Of a stretch of DNA of 64,000 bases, positions 35,012 through 43,604 are shown piece after piece. Under the pieces are notes generated by a model. The model was not told where the DNA came from. It saw only the letters and a program-made list of their open reading frames with translations, and searched no databases. Within the stretch, counting starts at the first letter, position 1, and each line of letters begins with the position of its first letter. The stretch covers positions 1-64,000 of the forward strand of contig NZ_JPWH01000020.1 of assembly GCF_003326755.1 (NCBI RefSeq), given 5' to 3'. The stretch is from Thalassospira profundimaris. Its GTDB lineage: Bacteria > Pseudomonadota > Alphaproteobacteria > Rhodospirillales > Thalassospiraceae. A program made the translations under genes and the position numbers.

Positions 35012-35881
35012 TTAAAGCTGGAATTCCTCAGCAATATTGCGCGAGGCATCGATCAGGGCATTCATCACCAATCTTACGCGCGGGGAGCGCCGCATATCCG
35101 GGTGAACCACCAGCCAGATCGGCTCGCGGCTTTCCCCTTTCTCGTCTTCGCGGATCAGGGTCAGGCGGCTGTCATTATCCCCCAAATAACGTGGCAACAC
35201 CCCAACCCCCAGGCCCGCCGCAACAAAAGCCTGCACCGATGCCGTATCGTTGGCCCGAAGGCGGCATAAAATATCGCGCCCCAGCAAACGCCGGACCCAC
35301 TCCGCCTTGGACAAACCATAGGATGTATCGTCATAACCACATAATTCCCACGATTCTTCGGGGATGTTGGCAACATAATCATGCGCGCCATACAGCCCGA
35401 CGCCAACTTCGGCCAGTTTTTGCGCAATCAGGCCCGGTTCGGTGGGTGTGACCATGCGTACCGCAATATCGGCCTCGCGCCGGGCCAGATTTGCCACATG
35501 CGATGAGCCGATCAATTCAAATTCCAGGCCCTGATGTTCGGCCAGCAAGGCCGCCAGGCGCGGGGCAAATAAAATGCGCCCCGCCACGGGTGGCACGGAA
35601 ATACGCACAACCCCCCGGGCGATTTCGCTGCTGTTTGCCATGCGCTCAAAGGCCAGGGCGTCTTCCTCGACCCGCTCGGCAAGGGGGACAAGCTGCTGCC
35701 CGTCGGGTGTCAGCCGCCAGCCCCCCGGCATCCGGTCAAACAGTTTGGTCCCGACCGCCTGTTCCAGGGCTTCAACCCGGCGGGCAACCGTGGTGTGTTC
35801 CTTGCGCAAACGCCGGGCCGCCCCCGACAGCGTTCCTTCCTGGGCCAAAACCAGAAAAAACCTCAAATCATCCCAGTTCAC
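35012..35881 (-). CDS. LysR-family transcriptional regulator
   Basis: The 289-residue protein has the N-terminal helix-turn-helix (NWDDLRFFLVLAQEGTLSGA, then HTTVARRVEALEQAVGTKLF) and a LysR effector domain. I choose the GTG at 35881 because GGAGG lies seven bases upstream and the next residues match the family's usual start; ATG codons upstream (35899-35911) have no such site. It is divergent from a DUF1127-like gene, and a TTTTGCA-N9-TGCAAAA palindrome lies between them. The inducer is unknown. Confidence 0.9.
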   Translation of the reverse strand: MNWDDLRFFLVLAQEGTLSGAARRLRKEHTTVARRVEALEQAVGTKLFDRMPGGWRLTPDGQQLVPLAERVEEDALAFERMANSSEIARGVVRISVPPVAGRILFAPRLAALLAEHQGLEFELIGSSHVANLARREADIAVRMVTPTEPGLIAQKLAEVGVGLYGAHDYVANIPEESWELCGYDDTSYGLSKAEWVRRLLGRDILCRLRANDTASVQAFVAAGLGVGVLPRYLGDNDSRLTLIREDEKGESREPIWLVVHPDMRRSPRVRLVMNALIDASRNIAEEFQL

Positions 35882-35911
35882 CGCACGTCCTCCAGACATT
35901 TCCATGTGCAT

Positions 35912-35970
35912 TTTTGCACACGAACTATGCAAAACATACAAATTTCCGGGCGATTTTGCATATGAGAGGA
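35912..35970 (+). promoter_or_regulatory. TGCAAAA-repeat promoter region, copy A
   Basis: TTTTGCA (35912-35918) and TGCAAAA (35928-35934) form a palindrome with a nine-base spacer, and TTTTGCATATG follows at 35954-35964. From about 35937 the sequence closely resembles the region before the second DUF1127-like gene (copy B, 37214-37290). It lies between the LysR gene and the small gene at 36024, so it may be a LysR operator. Confidence 0.55.
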
Positions 35971-36023
35971 TGCGTCCGATTCGATTGGTTCTCCCCTCAT
36001 CGTTATGCCGCAAGAGGCTATTT

Positions 36024-36296
36024 ATGGCACATTTTAACAGCCCCACACTTGAGCGCGGATTAATCAAACCAGCACCGCTGCGCGTTCTCAGGCACCTGAA
36101 AAATGTTGGAACATCGGCGCAAAAACTGGCGACGGCCTTTCTGCGCTGGTACCAGGGCCAGGTTTTAATGGCCGATCTGAGCGACCATCTGCTGCGCGAC
36201 GGCGGACTGGAACGGGACCATAATGGTATGCACGGCATTATTCAGCGCCGCCTGCCCGAAAGCGGCCAATTCCTGAACCGCACAATACGCAATTGA
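36024..36296 (+). CDS. DUF1127-like small protein
   Basis: The 90-residue product starts MAHFNSPTLERGLIKP, with AGAGG six bases before the ATG. Its core FLRWYQGQVLMADLSDHLLR and the following DGGLERD resemble the DUF1127 pattern (W...L..L.D..L.D.GL.R). Short DUF1127 proteins in alphaproteobacteria are often RNA-associated or stress related; the role here is unknown. It is basic, has no signal peptide or membrane helix, and is divergent from the LysR gene. Confidence 0.7.
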   Translation: MAHFNSPTLERGLIKPAPLRVLRHLKNVGTSAQKLATAFLRWYQGQVLMADLSDHLLRDGGLERDHNGMHGIIQRRLPESGQFLNRTIRN

Positions 36297-36330
36297 AAAC
36301 CTTCACGAGTCGCAACTCGCGCCTCACAAT

Positions 36331-36364
36331 GCCTTCCGGTGACAAATATTAATCACCGGAAGGC
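36331..36364. terminator. Perfect palindrome between convergent genes
   Basis: GCCTTCCGGTGA (36331-36342) and TCACCGGAAGGC (36353-36364) form a perfect 12-base-pair stem with an AT-rich ten-base loop. A smaller hairpin, CGAGT/ACTCG, lies at 36306-36319. Neither has a clear U tract, so it may act as a two-way terminator only weakly. Confidence 0.5.
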
Positions 36365-36420
36365 CATGACGGGCCAAATTACATGAACCAGCCCGGTTGC
36401 ATCTTCACAAGGTTGTCGGT

Positions 36421-36969
36421 TTAGTCACACGGTCCATAACGCAAAACATCAAATCCTTCATCCGGCTGTGGCGGTACAAAATGCGCCGTGATGAGGTCAA
36501 ACTGCGCATCGGATGCCGAAAATTCATGGTTTTGCGCCTGATTACGCAGCCGCAGACGTTGCTTGCAGCTTTCATCTGCCACATCCAAAAAATGCAATTT
36601 ATGCGCAGCCCCGGCCCTGGCAAAAATTTCGCGCATCCAGCGGCGCAATTCCGGCGTATTGGCGGGAAAATCCAGAACAACCGATAATCCCTGTTCCAAC
36701 AGCCCGGTAACATGCGGCGCCATCACCTGGCGCAAACGACGCGAATAACATACGTAATCGGCAACGGACGCCATTTCCGCCCCGAATAACCCGGCCAGCC
36801 AGACATCTTCGCTTATCAGAACGGTCGCCGGATTCTGCGATAATCTTGCCGCCAAGGTGGATTTGCCCGACGCGATCTTGCCACACAACATATGCAGGGT
36901 TGCCCCGCTTGATCGCGACGGCATTTGAAGATGATGCTGATGATTAAATGAATTTTTCGGTGGCGTCAT
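36421..36969 (-). CDS. P-loop kinase (AAA_33 / zeta-toxin-like fold)
   Basis: The 182-residue protein has a Walker A GKIASGKST at residues 30-38, then DVWLAGLFG, a helical lid and FLDVADESCKQRLRLRNQAQ. This matches small ATP-dependent kinases of unknown substrate such as AAA_33. The start at 36969 has AAGGAG upstream. No antitoxin-like partner is adjacent, which argues against a zeta-toxin module. Its leader contains three hairpins. Confidence 0.75.
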   Translation of the reverse strand: MTPPKNSFNHQHHLQMPSRSSGATLHMLCGKIASGKSTLAARLSQNPATVLISEDVWLAGLFGAEMASVADYVCYSRRLRQVMAPHVTGLLEQGLSVVLDFPANTPELRRWMREIFARAGAAHKLHFLDVADESCKQRLRLRNQAQNHEFSASDAQFDLITAHFVPPQPDEGFDVLRYGPCD

Positions 36970-37017
36970 AACACGTCTCCTTCTCAGGTTAAGATGACAC
37001 CGGGAGACAGAATGACA

Positions 37018-37086
37018 AAACCCGCCTCGCCGGCGGGTTTGGGTATTGGAAATACCGTTTCTACCCCGCCATTCGTGGAATGGCGG
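37018..37086 (-). promoter_or_regulatory. Three-hairpin leader upstream of the kinase gene
   Basis: Read on the minus strand the order is CCGCCATTC/GAATGGCGG (37066-37086), GGTATT/AATACC (37042-37056) and AAACCCGCC/GGCGGGTTT (37018-37040). The last is followed by TTTTGTCATTCTG, so it resembles a terminator placed 49 bases before the kinase start. An attenuator is a reasonable reading. The rest of the gap 36970-37322 holds the promoter of the next plus-strand gene. Confidence 0.45.
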
Positions 37087-37213
37087 TAATAATAACAACA
37101 GTAAAATGGTGGTGTTTATGTTCCATTTTCAAGAAATAGCAGCACCTGAACTGGCTGTCCATACCGTTGCAAATAAAGCGCTTAAGCGGAATTTACGCGA
37201 AATTTTTCCCCGC

Positions 37214-37290
37214 AAAAACCTGTGCAAAAATAAACATCAAATTTGCAAAAACTGCCAATTTTCGGGCTATTTTGCATATGGCAGATTGCG
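37214..37290 (+). promoter_or_regulatory. TGCAAAA-repeat promoter region, copy B
   Basis: The region contains GCAAAAA, TGCAAAAA, TTGCAAAA and then TTTTGCATATG (37270-37280). The segment CAATTTTCGGGCTATTTTGC plus ATATG is nearly the same as in copy A upstream of 36024. The distance to the ATG at 37323 is 42 bases. Confidence 0.55.
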
Positions 37291-37322
37291 CGCATCGCAA
37301 AGTCAAACACATGGAGGGCAAA

Positions 37323-37613
37323 ATGTCCACTCTGCCAATCACCCATCTTGACCGGATTGTCATGAACACCACGCCGGTATTGCATGGTGCTTTGGTGCAA
37401 AAGCTGCGTCAGGTACTGGTTAACCGCATGATGCGCGCCCGGATGAACCGCAGCCAGCGCCAGATTATCGAACAACTCAGCGTTTCCCAGCTGCACGATG
37501 TTGGCCTGGAACGGGTTTTTGACGGTCAAAACTGGAAACTTCAGATGATTGATGCGGGAAATAATACCGCACGCGTTACGACCTTTGGTGAAACGACACA
37601 GGGTCGTCGTTAA
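37323..37613 (+). CDS. DUF1127-like small protein
   Basis: The 96-residue protein has GGAGGG before the ATG and the segment QRQIIEQLSVSQLHDVGLER, close to the DUF1127 core. It is basic in the middle (VNRMMRARMNRSQRQ) and has no membrane helix. It shares its upstream region with the small gene at 36024. It ends in a strong terminator. Function unknown. Confidence 0.7.
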   Translation: MSTLPITHLDRIVMNTTPVLHGALVQKLRQVLVNRMMRARMNRSQRQIIEQLSVSQLHDVGLERVFDGQNWKLQMIDAGNNTARVTTFGETTQGRR

Positions 37614-37638
37614 TGTTACATTCACGTAACCGAAACTG

Positions 37639-37675
37639 AAACGGCCCCGAAACAGACTGTTCGGGGCCGTTTTTA
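37639..37675 (+). terminator. Intrinsic terminator after the DUF1127-like gene
   Basis: AAACGGCCCCGAA (37639-37651) pairs perfectly with TTCGGGGCCGTTT (37660-37672), followed by TTAT. The stem has 13 base pairs. Confidence 0.88.
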
Positions 37676-37747
37676 TATCCGGAAAACATAGAAGACCTGT
37701 CTTCAACAGCCGTAAACAGATACGAAAATGAGGGCTTTCACGCCCTG

Positions 37748-38491
37748 TCAAACGGCCACGAAACCGCCATCGACCAACAGTTCCTCGCCACCGATAAAAC
37801 TGCTTTCACCAGAAGCAAGAAACAGAACAGCCTTGGCAATTTCTTCCGTTTGGGCCAGCCGACCAAACGGGATCGCCTGCTCCATCCATTCTTCAGCACC
37901 AACATTTTCATTTAGATAGGTTTGCATGGCGGGGGTCAGGACCATCCCCGGCGAAACAACATTTACGCGAATACCCTTGCCTTTGAGGTCGGTCGTCCAT
38001 GTCCGGGCCAAAGAACGGATGGCCGCCTTTGTCGCACTATAAATGGAAAGGCTGGCAAACCCCTTGCAGCCCGCGCCCGAACCGGTCAACACAACGCTAC
38101 CGCCCGCAGACATCAACGGCAAAGCCTTCTGCACCGTGAAAACCGTACCCTTCACATTGATTGCAAAGACACGATCAAAATGATCTTCCGTAATGCTGCC
38201 GACCGGTGCGGATTCGGATATACCAGCATTCGCAAAAATCACATCCACACGACCATGATCACGCGATATTTGATCATACAATCTATCAAGATCGGCAAGA
38301 TTGCTGACATCGCCCTGAACACCAATCACGCCGCCGCCGATTTCCTTAAGTGCTGCGTCAAGACGCTGTTGCCGACGCCCGGTGATATATACATGTGCCC
38401 CTTCGGCGGCAAATGACTTGGCCGTTGTTAAACCAATACCATCCGTTCCCCCAGTAATCACCACAACCTTGTCGTTAAATCGTTTCGTCAT
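37748..38491 (-). CDS. Short-chain dehydrogenase/reductase
   Basis: The 247-residue classical SDR shows the cofactor loop TGGTDGIG (13-20), NAG at 88-90 and the catalytic YSATK (Y151, K155). It ends in GGEELLVDGGF. Substrate is not predictable. Start at 38491 (MTKRFNDKVV); an ATG three codons upstream sits too close to its ribosome-binding site. It is divergent from a TetR gene across a double palindromic operator and is presumably its target. Confidence 0.88.
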   Translation of the reverse strand: MTKRFNDKVVVITGGTDGIGLTTAKSFAAEGAHVYITGRRQQRLDAALKEIGGGVIGVQGDVSNLADLDRLYDQISRDHGRVDVIFANAGISESAPVGSITEDHFDRVFAINVKGTVFTVQKALPLMSAGGSVVLTGSGAGCKGFASLSIYSATKAAIRSLARTWTTDLKGKGIRVNVVSPGMVLTPAMQTYLNENVGAEEWMEQAIPFGRLAQTEEIAKAVLFLASGESSFIGGEELLVDGGFVAV

Positions 38492-38510
38492 TTCATACAT
38501 GCCCTTCATT

Positions 38511-38555
38511 AAGTGGAGTATTGCTCCATTTATTATATGGAGTAATACTCCACTT
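38511..38555. promoter_or_regulatory. Double palindromic operator between SDR and TetR genes
   Basis: Two copies of TGGAG-N5-CTCCA occur, at 38514-38528 and 38538-38552, with centres 24 bases apart. Together they form a 45-base near-perfect palindrome with AAGTGGAGTATT at one end and AATACTCCACTT at the other. The location between divergent genes fits autoregulation and repression by the TetR protein. Confidence 0.8.
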
Positions 38556-38580
38556 ATCAAGCAAACAGGGAAGCAGATTG

Positions 38581-39135
38581 TTGACGAACGAAATGCCATT
38601 GCGCGCCGACGCGCAACGAAACCGCGATCGCATTCTGACTGCGGCAGAGGAAGTTTTCGTTGAAAAAGGGGCTAAAGTCTCGCTCGACGAGGTCGCAAAA
38701 CGTGCTGGCGTGGGAATCGGCACGCTCTATAGACGCTTTCCGACGCGGGAGGACCTGTTGGCCGCCGCCTATAGTTCCCGGTTCCTAAAATTTTCTGAAA
38801 ACAGTCGCATCAGGGCAACCGAGCTTGATCCCTTAAACGCCCTGCGGACCTATCTTGAAGAACTCGTCGAATATGCGAATATGTATCGTGGTTTTGCCGC
38901 GTCGCTGGGCATAGTCCTTCAGATTGGGACGCCAGGATGTATCGCAACAAGCGAGGAAGGCACGCGACTTCTAGAAAATGCCCAAAACTCCGGCGTTGTT
39001 CGACCAGATATCTGCTTCGCCGATATTGTATGCGTCGTAACGGCAATCTCGCTTGCGACAGAGCAGGACAATTCCTCAGACGGGCATATCACCCGTTTGA
39101 TAGACATTTTCATGAAGGGAATTGCGACAGGCTGA
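38581..39135 (+). CDS. TetR-family transcriptional regulator
   Basis: The 184-residue protein has the N-terminal HTH (RNRDRILTAAEEVFVEKG, VSLDEVAKRAGVGIGTLYRR) and a C-terminal ligand domain. I place the start at the TTG at 38581, seven bases after GGGAAG; an ATG at 38593 is the alternative and gives MPLRADAQRN. It is divergent from the SDR and probably controls it. The ligand is unknown. Confidence 0.85.
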   Translation: MTNEMPLRADAQRNRDRILTAAEEVFVEKGAKVSLDEVAKRAGVGIGTLYRRFPTREDLLAAAYSSRFLKFSENSRIRATELDPLNALRTYLEELVEYANMYRGFAASLGIVLQIGTPGCIATSEEGTRLLENAQNSGVVRPDICFADIVCVVTAISLATEQDNSSDGHITRLIDIFMKGIATG

Positions 39136-39366
39136 AACACTCTGTCGGAATGCGAGCGTGCAGCAAGTTGCGCAACGATCGTCAACGCAATTACGGCGGA
39201 CAATGTCTGATACTGCTCTGCGCATGACGAAAACAAAACAACAGAACGCGCCAGCCAATCATGTCCGGGATCTCTTACAGGATTGTTGACAGATAAAAAT
39301 CGGAGCCTGGATGTACCCCAGACCCCAAATTATTAAACGTGAACGACGTAAATTTCAGGCTCAGGA

Positions 39367-40011
39367 CTAAGCAGAGCGCAAGGCCGCAACCTTATCCGTT
39401 GCTTCCTGCGCCAGTTTGGTAATTTTCGCCCAGTCACCGGCCTTGACCGCATCCTTGGGCGCAACCCAGGACCCGCCCACGGTAATGATGTTGGGAAGGG
39501 CAATATAATCGGCCAGGTTGGAGAGCGACACACCACCCGTCGGGCAGAATTTAACCTGCGGCAGTGGCCCGCCCAGAGCCTTGAGCATCGAAACACCGCC
39601 CTGCTGTTCCGCCGGGAAGAATTTCAAAACGTCATAGCCATGATCGAGCAGGTTCATAATCTCCGACGGTGTACCGGCACCGGGCAGAAGCGGCACGCCA
39701 GTATCTTTGGCCGCAGCCAGCAAACCGGCACTATGCCCCGGTGAAACTGCAAAGGCACAATTGATTTCCGCCATGCGTTCCATCTGTTTGGCATTGATCA
39801 CCGTGCCTGCCCCGGTGATCGCCTCGGGCACTTCGGCGATAATACGCTGGATGCTTTCTTCGGCCGCCGCCGAACGCAGGGTAATTTCCAGCACCTTTAG
39901 ACCACCGGCCACCAGGGCCTTTGCCAACGGCACGGCATCATTGGCATCTTCGATAACCAGCACCGGAACCACCGGGGCCTGTGAAAGAATTTCGCGTGAA
40001 GACAAAGCCAT
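39367..40011 (-). CDS. eda: KDPG/KHG aldolase
   Basis: The 214-residue class I aldolase has E42 in LEITLR, the Schiff-base lysine K130 in VLKFFPAE and the phosphate-binding FCPTGGVS. It cleaves 2-keto-3-deoxy-6-phosphogluconate to pyruvate and glyceraldehyde-3-phosphate, the last Entner-Doudoroff step. It is the last gene of zwf-pgl-edd-glk-eda, 23 bases after glk. No clear terminator is seen in the 231-base convergent gap 39136-39366, which holds no gene. Confidence 0.96.
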   Translation of the reverse strand: MALSSREILSQAPVVPVLVIEDANDAVPLAKALVAGGLKVLEITLRSAAAEESIQRIIAEVPEAITGAGTVINAKQMERMAEINCAFAVSPGHSAGLLAAAKDTGVPLLPGAGTPSEIMNLLDHGYDVLKFFPAEQQGGVSMLKALGGPLPQVKFCPTGGVSLSNLADYIALPNIITVGGSWVAPKDAVKAGDWAKITKLAQEATDKVAALRSA

Positions 40012-40034
40012 TTTTCGTTTCTCCTGTTTGCCGG

Positions 40035-40973
40035 TTATGCGCTGAGAATTTTTGCACAACCCAGCAGCGCCGGATATTGCGCCGTCATCAGGCGCACCGG
40101 CACATCATTCATTAATTCGCGGAACCGCCCCTTGGCGATCATGCGTTCTTTAAGGCCGCTCTGTTTCATAAAACCGGCAATGCGCGGGCCAATACCCCCG
40201 CCAATAAAAACACCGTCAAACGCGCCAAGCGTTAACACCAGATCCCCGGCAACACCGCCCAAAAACAGACAAAACCGATCCAGCACCGAAAGACATAGCG
40301 GGTCCCTGCCCACCAGTGCGCCTTCAACCACTTCGGCGGCGGTTTTGGGGGTTACATCCTGCCCGTTAATCGCGCCCAGCGCACGATAGAGGTTTTCAAT
40401 GCCCATACCTGATAAAATACGCTCTGCCGATACCCGGCCCAACTCGGCGCTCAGAAATTTGACAATTTCATAATCCAGGTCATCCACCGCCGGAAGCGAC
40501 ACATGCCCGCCTTCGCCCTGCACGGGTATCCAGTGCCCGTTATGGGGCAAAAGGCCCGAAACACCAAGCCCGGTGCCCGCCCCGATCACGGCCAAAGGCT
40601 GCCCCGGCCGCCCCGGCCCGTCAAACAGCGTGATCAAATCATCGCTGCCCAAAAACGGCACCGACATGGCAAGGCCGGTAAAGTCATTGACCACGACCAG
40701 CCGGTCCAGCCCAAATTCCGCCGTTAAGGCCGTTTTGGAAAAAACCCACGGATTGTTGGTGAATTTGATCTGATCCGCCATTGCCGGGCAGGCCACGGCA
40801 ACGGCAAATTCGCGCGGGGCGGGCCCATCGGTCCGGGCGACAAAATCACGAATGGCACTGCCGATATCAGGATAATCGCGCACGGCCAATGTTAACGGCG
40901 CGTGCGGATTACCATTGTCATCCAGCCAGGCAAAACGGGCGTTCGTCCCGCCAATATCCCCGACCAGCCGCAT
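40035..40973 (-). CDS. glk: Glucokinase
   Basis: The 312-residue protein belongs to the bacterial Glk family: DIGGTNARFA at 6-15, VVNDFTGLA, the IGAGTGLGVSGL loop and VQGEGGHVSL with the glucose-contacting EGGH. It phosphorylates glucose with ATP. Its ATG overlaps the edd stop by one base (TAATG), so the two are coupled. It fits glucose delivery from the alpha-glucosidase locus next door. Confidence 0.95.
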   Translation of the reverse strand: MRLVGDIGGTNARFAWLDDNGNPHAPLTLAVRDYPDIGSAIRDFVARTDGPAPREFAVAVACPAMADQIKFTNNPWVFSKTALTAEFGLDRLVVVNDFTGLAMSVPFLGSDDLITLFDGPGRPGQPLAVIGAGTGLGVSGLLPHNGHWIPVQGEGGHVSLPAVDDLDYEIVKFLSAELGRVSAERILSGMGIENLYRALGAINGQDVTPKTAAEVVEGALVGRDPLCLSVLDRFCLFLGGVAGDLVLTLGAFDGVFIGGGIGPRIAGFMKQSGLKERMIAKGRFRELMNDVPVRLMTAQYPALLGCAKILSA

Positions 40974-42799
40974 TATTCGTTCCCTCCGGGCAGGACGGCA
41001 CTGGCCCCCATTTCCGCCAAACCAACATTGTCACGGAAAACACCAAACAATTCACGGCCAAAGCCGGTTTGATAGTCTGCCTTGTTGGTAAACAGGGCGA
41101 ATTCGCGTTTTGCCAGCTCTTCGTCGGATACCAGCAATTTCAGATCGCCGGTTTCGGCATCCAGACGCACGATATCGCCATCCTGTACCTTGGCGATCAT
41201 GCCGTTCATCATGCCTTCCGGTGTTACGTGAATGGCAGCCGGGACCTTGCCCGATGCACCAGACATACGGCCATCCGTCACCAATGCGACCTTATACCCC
41301 AGATCCTGCAATACCCCCAAAGGCGGGGTTAATTTGTGCAGTTCGGGCATACCATTGGCGCGCGGCCCCTGGAAACGCACCACACACACAACATCGCGAT
41401 GCAGTTTGCCATCCTTGAAGGCCTGCATCATGTCATCCTGCGAGGTAAAGACCGCTGCCGGGGCCTCGATCACGCGGTTGGCGGGTTTTACCGCCGACAC
41501 CTTGATCACCGCACGGCCGATATTGCCCGTGAGCATCCGCAAGCCGCCATCGGCACTGAAGGCCTTTTCCGCCGGGCGCAAAATTTCCTCGTCATGGCTG
41601 TCTTTCGGGGCATCGCGCCACAGAAGCTTGCCTTCTTCAAGGTGCGGTTCGGTGCCAAAGGCCGCCATACCACCCGAAACAATGGTTTCAACTTCATGAT
41701 GCAGCAGGCCATGTGCCAAAAGATTGCTAATCACAAAGCCCATGCCGCCAGCCGCATGGAAATGGTTCACATCGGCCTGGCCGTTCGGATAAACGCGGCA
41801 CAGAAGCGGAATAATGCGCGACAGATCGTCAAAATCTTCCCAGCGCAGTTCGATCCCGGCGGCACGGGCCATAGCGGGCAAATGAAGGGTGTGGTTGGTG
41901 GAGCCCCCGGTTGCCAACAGGCCAATAATGCCGTTTACAAAGGCCTTTTCATCGAGAATTTTGCCAATCGGCCGGTAATCATTGCCAAGACGGGTAATTT
42001 GCAGGGCACGACGGGCCGATTCCTCGGTCAGGGCATCGCGCAGGTCCGTACCCGGATTAACAAATGCCGCACCGGGCAAATGCAGCCCCATAATTTCCAT
42101 CAGCATCTGATTGGAATTGGCCGTGCCATAGAATGTACAGGTACCCGGGCTGTGATAGGAGGCCACCTCGGCTTCCAGCAATTCCTTGCGCCCGACCTTG
42201 CCCTGCGCATAAAGCTGGCGCACGCGCGCCTTTTCATCATTCGGCAGGCCCGACGGCATGGGACCAGCGGGCACAAACACCGCCGGAATATGCCCATAAG
42301 CCAGCGCACCCATCACCAGACCGGGAACGATTTTATCGCACACCCCCAAATAAAGGGCGGCATCAAATGTATCATGCGACAAAGACACCGCCGTGGACAT
42401 GGCAATCACATCGCGCGAAAACAGCGACAGTTCCATGCCCGGACGACCCTGGGTGACACCATCACACATGGCGGGCACACCACCGGCCACCTGGGCGGTT
42501 GCCCCGGCATCAAAGGCGGCCTTTTTAATGCGATCCGGGTAAGTTCCCAGCGGCTGATGCGCCGAAAGCATATCGTTATAGGCGGTGACAATGCCAAGAT
42601 TGGCGGCATTATCGTGATTGATGCGATCCTTTTCCGTACCAAGGCACCCGGCCGACGCATGGGCCAAATTGCCGCAAGAGAGTTTGGAACGATGCGGACG
42701 GTCGCTTGCGGCAGCCTCGATGCGCGCCAGATAGGCTTCGCGCGTCGGTTTCGAGCGTTCGACAATCCGCTGGGTAACGATTTCGATTTCACGTTTCAT
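40973..42799 (-). CDS. edd: 6-phosphogluconate dehydratase
   Basis: The 608-residue dehydratase belongs to the IlvD/Edd family. [33 protein letters not shown], and [10 protein letters not shown] are the family segments; cysteines in CDG and GVCDK and an upstream one would hold a 4Fe-4S cluster. It turns 6-phosphogluconate into KDPG. The start at 42799 has AAAGG upstream and is five bases after pgl. Confidence 0.96.
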   Translation of the reverse strand: MKREIEIVTQRIVERSKPTREAYLARIEAAASDRPHRSKLSCGNLAHASAGCLGTEKDRINHDNAANLGIVTAYNDMLSAHQPLGTYPDRIKKAAFDAGATAQVAGGVPAMCDGVTQGRPGMELSLFSRDVIAMSTAVSLSHDTFDAALYLGVCDKIVPGLVMGALAYGHIPAVFVPAGPMPSGLPNDEKARVRQLYAQGKVGRKELLEAEVASYHSPGTCTFYGTANSNQMLMEIMGLHLPGAAFVNPGTDLRDALTEESARRALQITRLGNDYRPIGKILDEKAFVNGIIGLLATGGSTNHTLHLPAMARAAGIELRWEDFDDLSRIIPLLCRVYPNGQADVNHFHAAGGMGFVISNLLAHGLLHHEVETIVSGGMAAFGTEPHLEEGKLLWRDAPKDSHDEEILRPAEKAFSADGGLRMLTGNIGRAVIKVSAVKPANRVIEAPAAVFTSQDDMMQAFKDGKLHRDVVCVVRFQGPRANGMPELHKLTPPLGVLQDLGYKVALVTDGRMSGASGKVPAAIHVTPEGMMNGMIAKVQDGDIVRLDAETGDLKLLVSDEELAKREFALFTNKADYQTGFGRELFGVFRDNVGLAEMGASAVLPGGNE

Positions 42800-42804
42800 G
42801 GGGT

Positions 42805-43536
42805 TCAGCCTTTCGGGTTCTCGGCGCTCCACCATAGATCGACGGGAACGTCAGTCTGGTGCAAAATCCCGCGAACCGGCATTTCTTCAATCACGGTGCC
42901 ATTTTTCGCGGCTTCAAAGGTCGACCATTTATCGGAACCGGTAATGTGAATGCCGATATAACGGGCATTCAGCAAAGCCGGCAAAGTCATGCTGATGCGC
43001 GGAACCGGCGAAACGGTTGGCCGTGCGGCAGCCACCAGTTCACCATTTTCGGGATAAAGCCCGCGCTTCAAATTCTCGGGCGTTGAGGAGGGAAACAGCG
43101 ATGCCGTGTGCCCGTCATCGCCCATGCCCAGATAGACAATGTCCATCGGCCAGGACAGATCGTTTTTCAAACGCTCCGTCACGGTGGCAATGGCGTCTTC
43201 CGGGTTTTTATCCGCCGTTTTCAGCGACACAAAGGTCGCGCTGGCGGCTTCGTTGATCAAAAGGTTATCCCTGACCAGTTTTTCATTCGACTGGTCATCG
43301 TCAATGCCCACCCAGCGGTCATCGCCCAGGGTAATGGTAACTTTGGACCAGTTCAGCTTTGCCTGTGACAAAGCCTGAAAAAAAGGTTTGGGGAAACGGC
43401 CACCGGCAACAGCAATGGTCGCCCGGCCCCGTTCGGCAATGGCAAATTCCAGCCGTTCCACGGTGTGCGCAACCATGCTGGCCAGCATCTCGTCGCCACT
43501 TTTAAAGGTGCGTTCGTTTGTCATGTTATCGTCCAT
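42805..43536 (-). CDS. pgl: 6-phosphogluconolactonase
   Basis: The product is about 243 residues. [24 protein letters not shown] and [19 protein letters not shown] are the Pgl/devB motifs. It hydrolyses 6-phosphogluconolactone made by Zwf. Two starts are possible, 43536 (MDDNMTNE) and 43524; neither has a strong ribosome-binding site. It lies between zwf and edd. Confidence 0.93.
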   Translation of the reverse strand: MDDNMTNERTFKSGDEMLASMVAHTVERLEFAIAERGRATIAVAGGRFPKPFFQALSQAKLNWSKVTITLGDDRWVGIDDDQSNEKLVRDNLLINEAASATFVSLKTADKNPEDAIATVTERLKNDLSWPMDIVYLGMGDDGHTASLFPSSTPENLKRGLYPENGELVAAARPTVSPVPRISMTLPALLNARYIGIHITGSDKWSTFEAAKNGTVIEEMPVRGILHQTDVPVDLWWSAENPKG

Positions 43537-43604
43537 AGAAATGGGAAACCGGATCAAATGAAGCAAGTGCCGGGAATGGGAAGCCCCCACCCCGGCATGG
43601 CTGA

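Noticed and set aside
36421..36969. P-loop kinase considered as a zeta toxin with antitoxin
   Set aside because: No small adjacent antitoxin gene on the same strand; the 3' neighbour is convergent and the 5' neighbour divergent.
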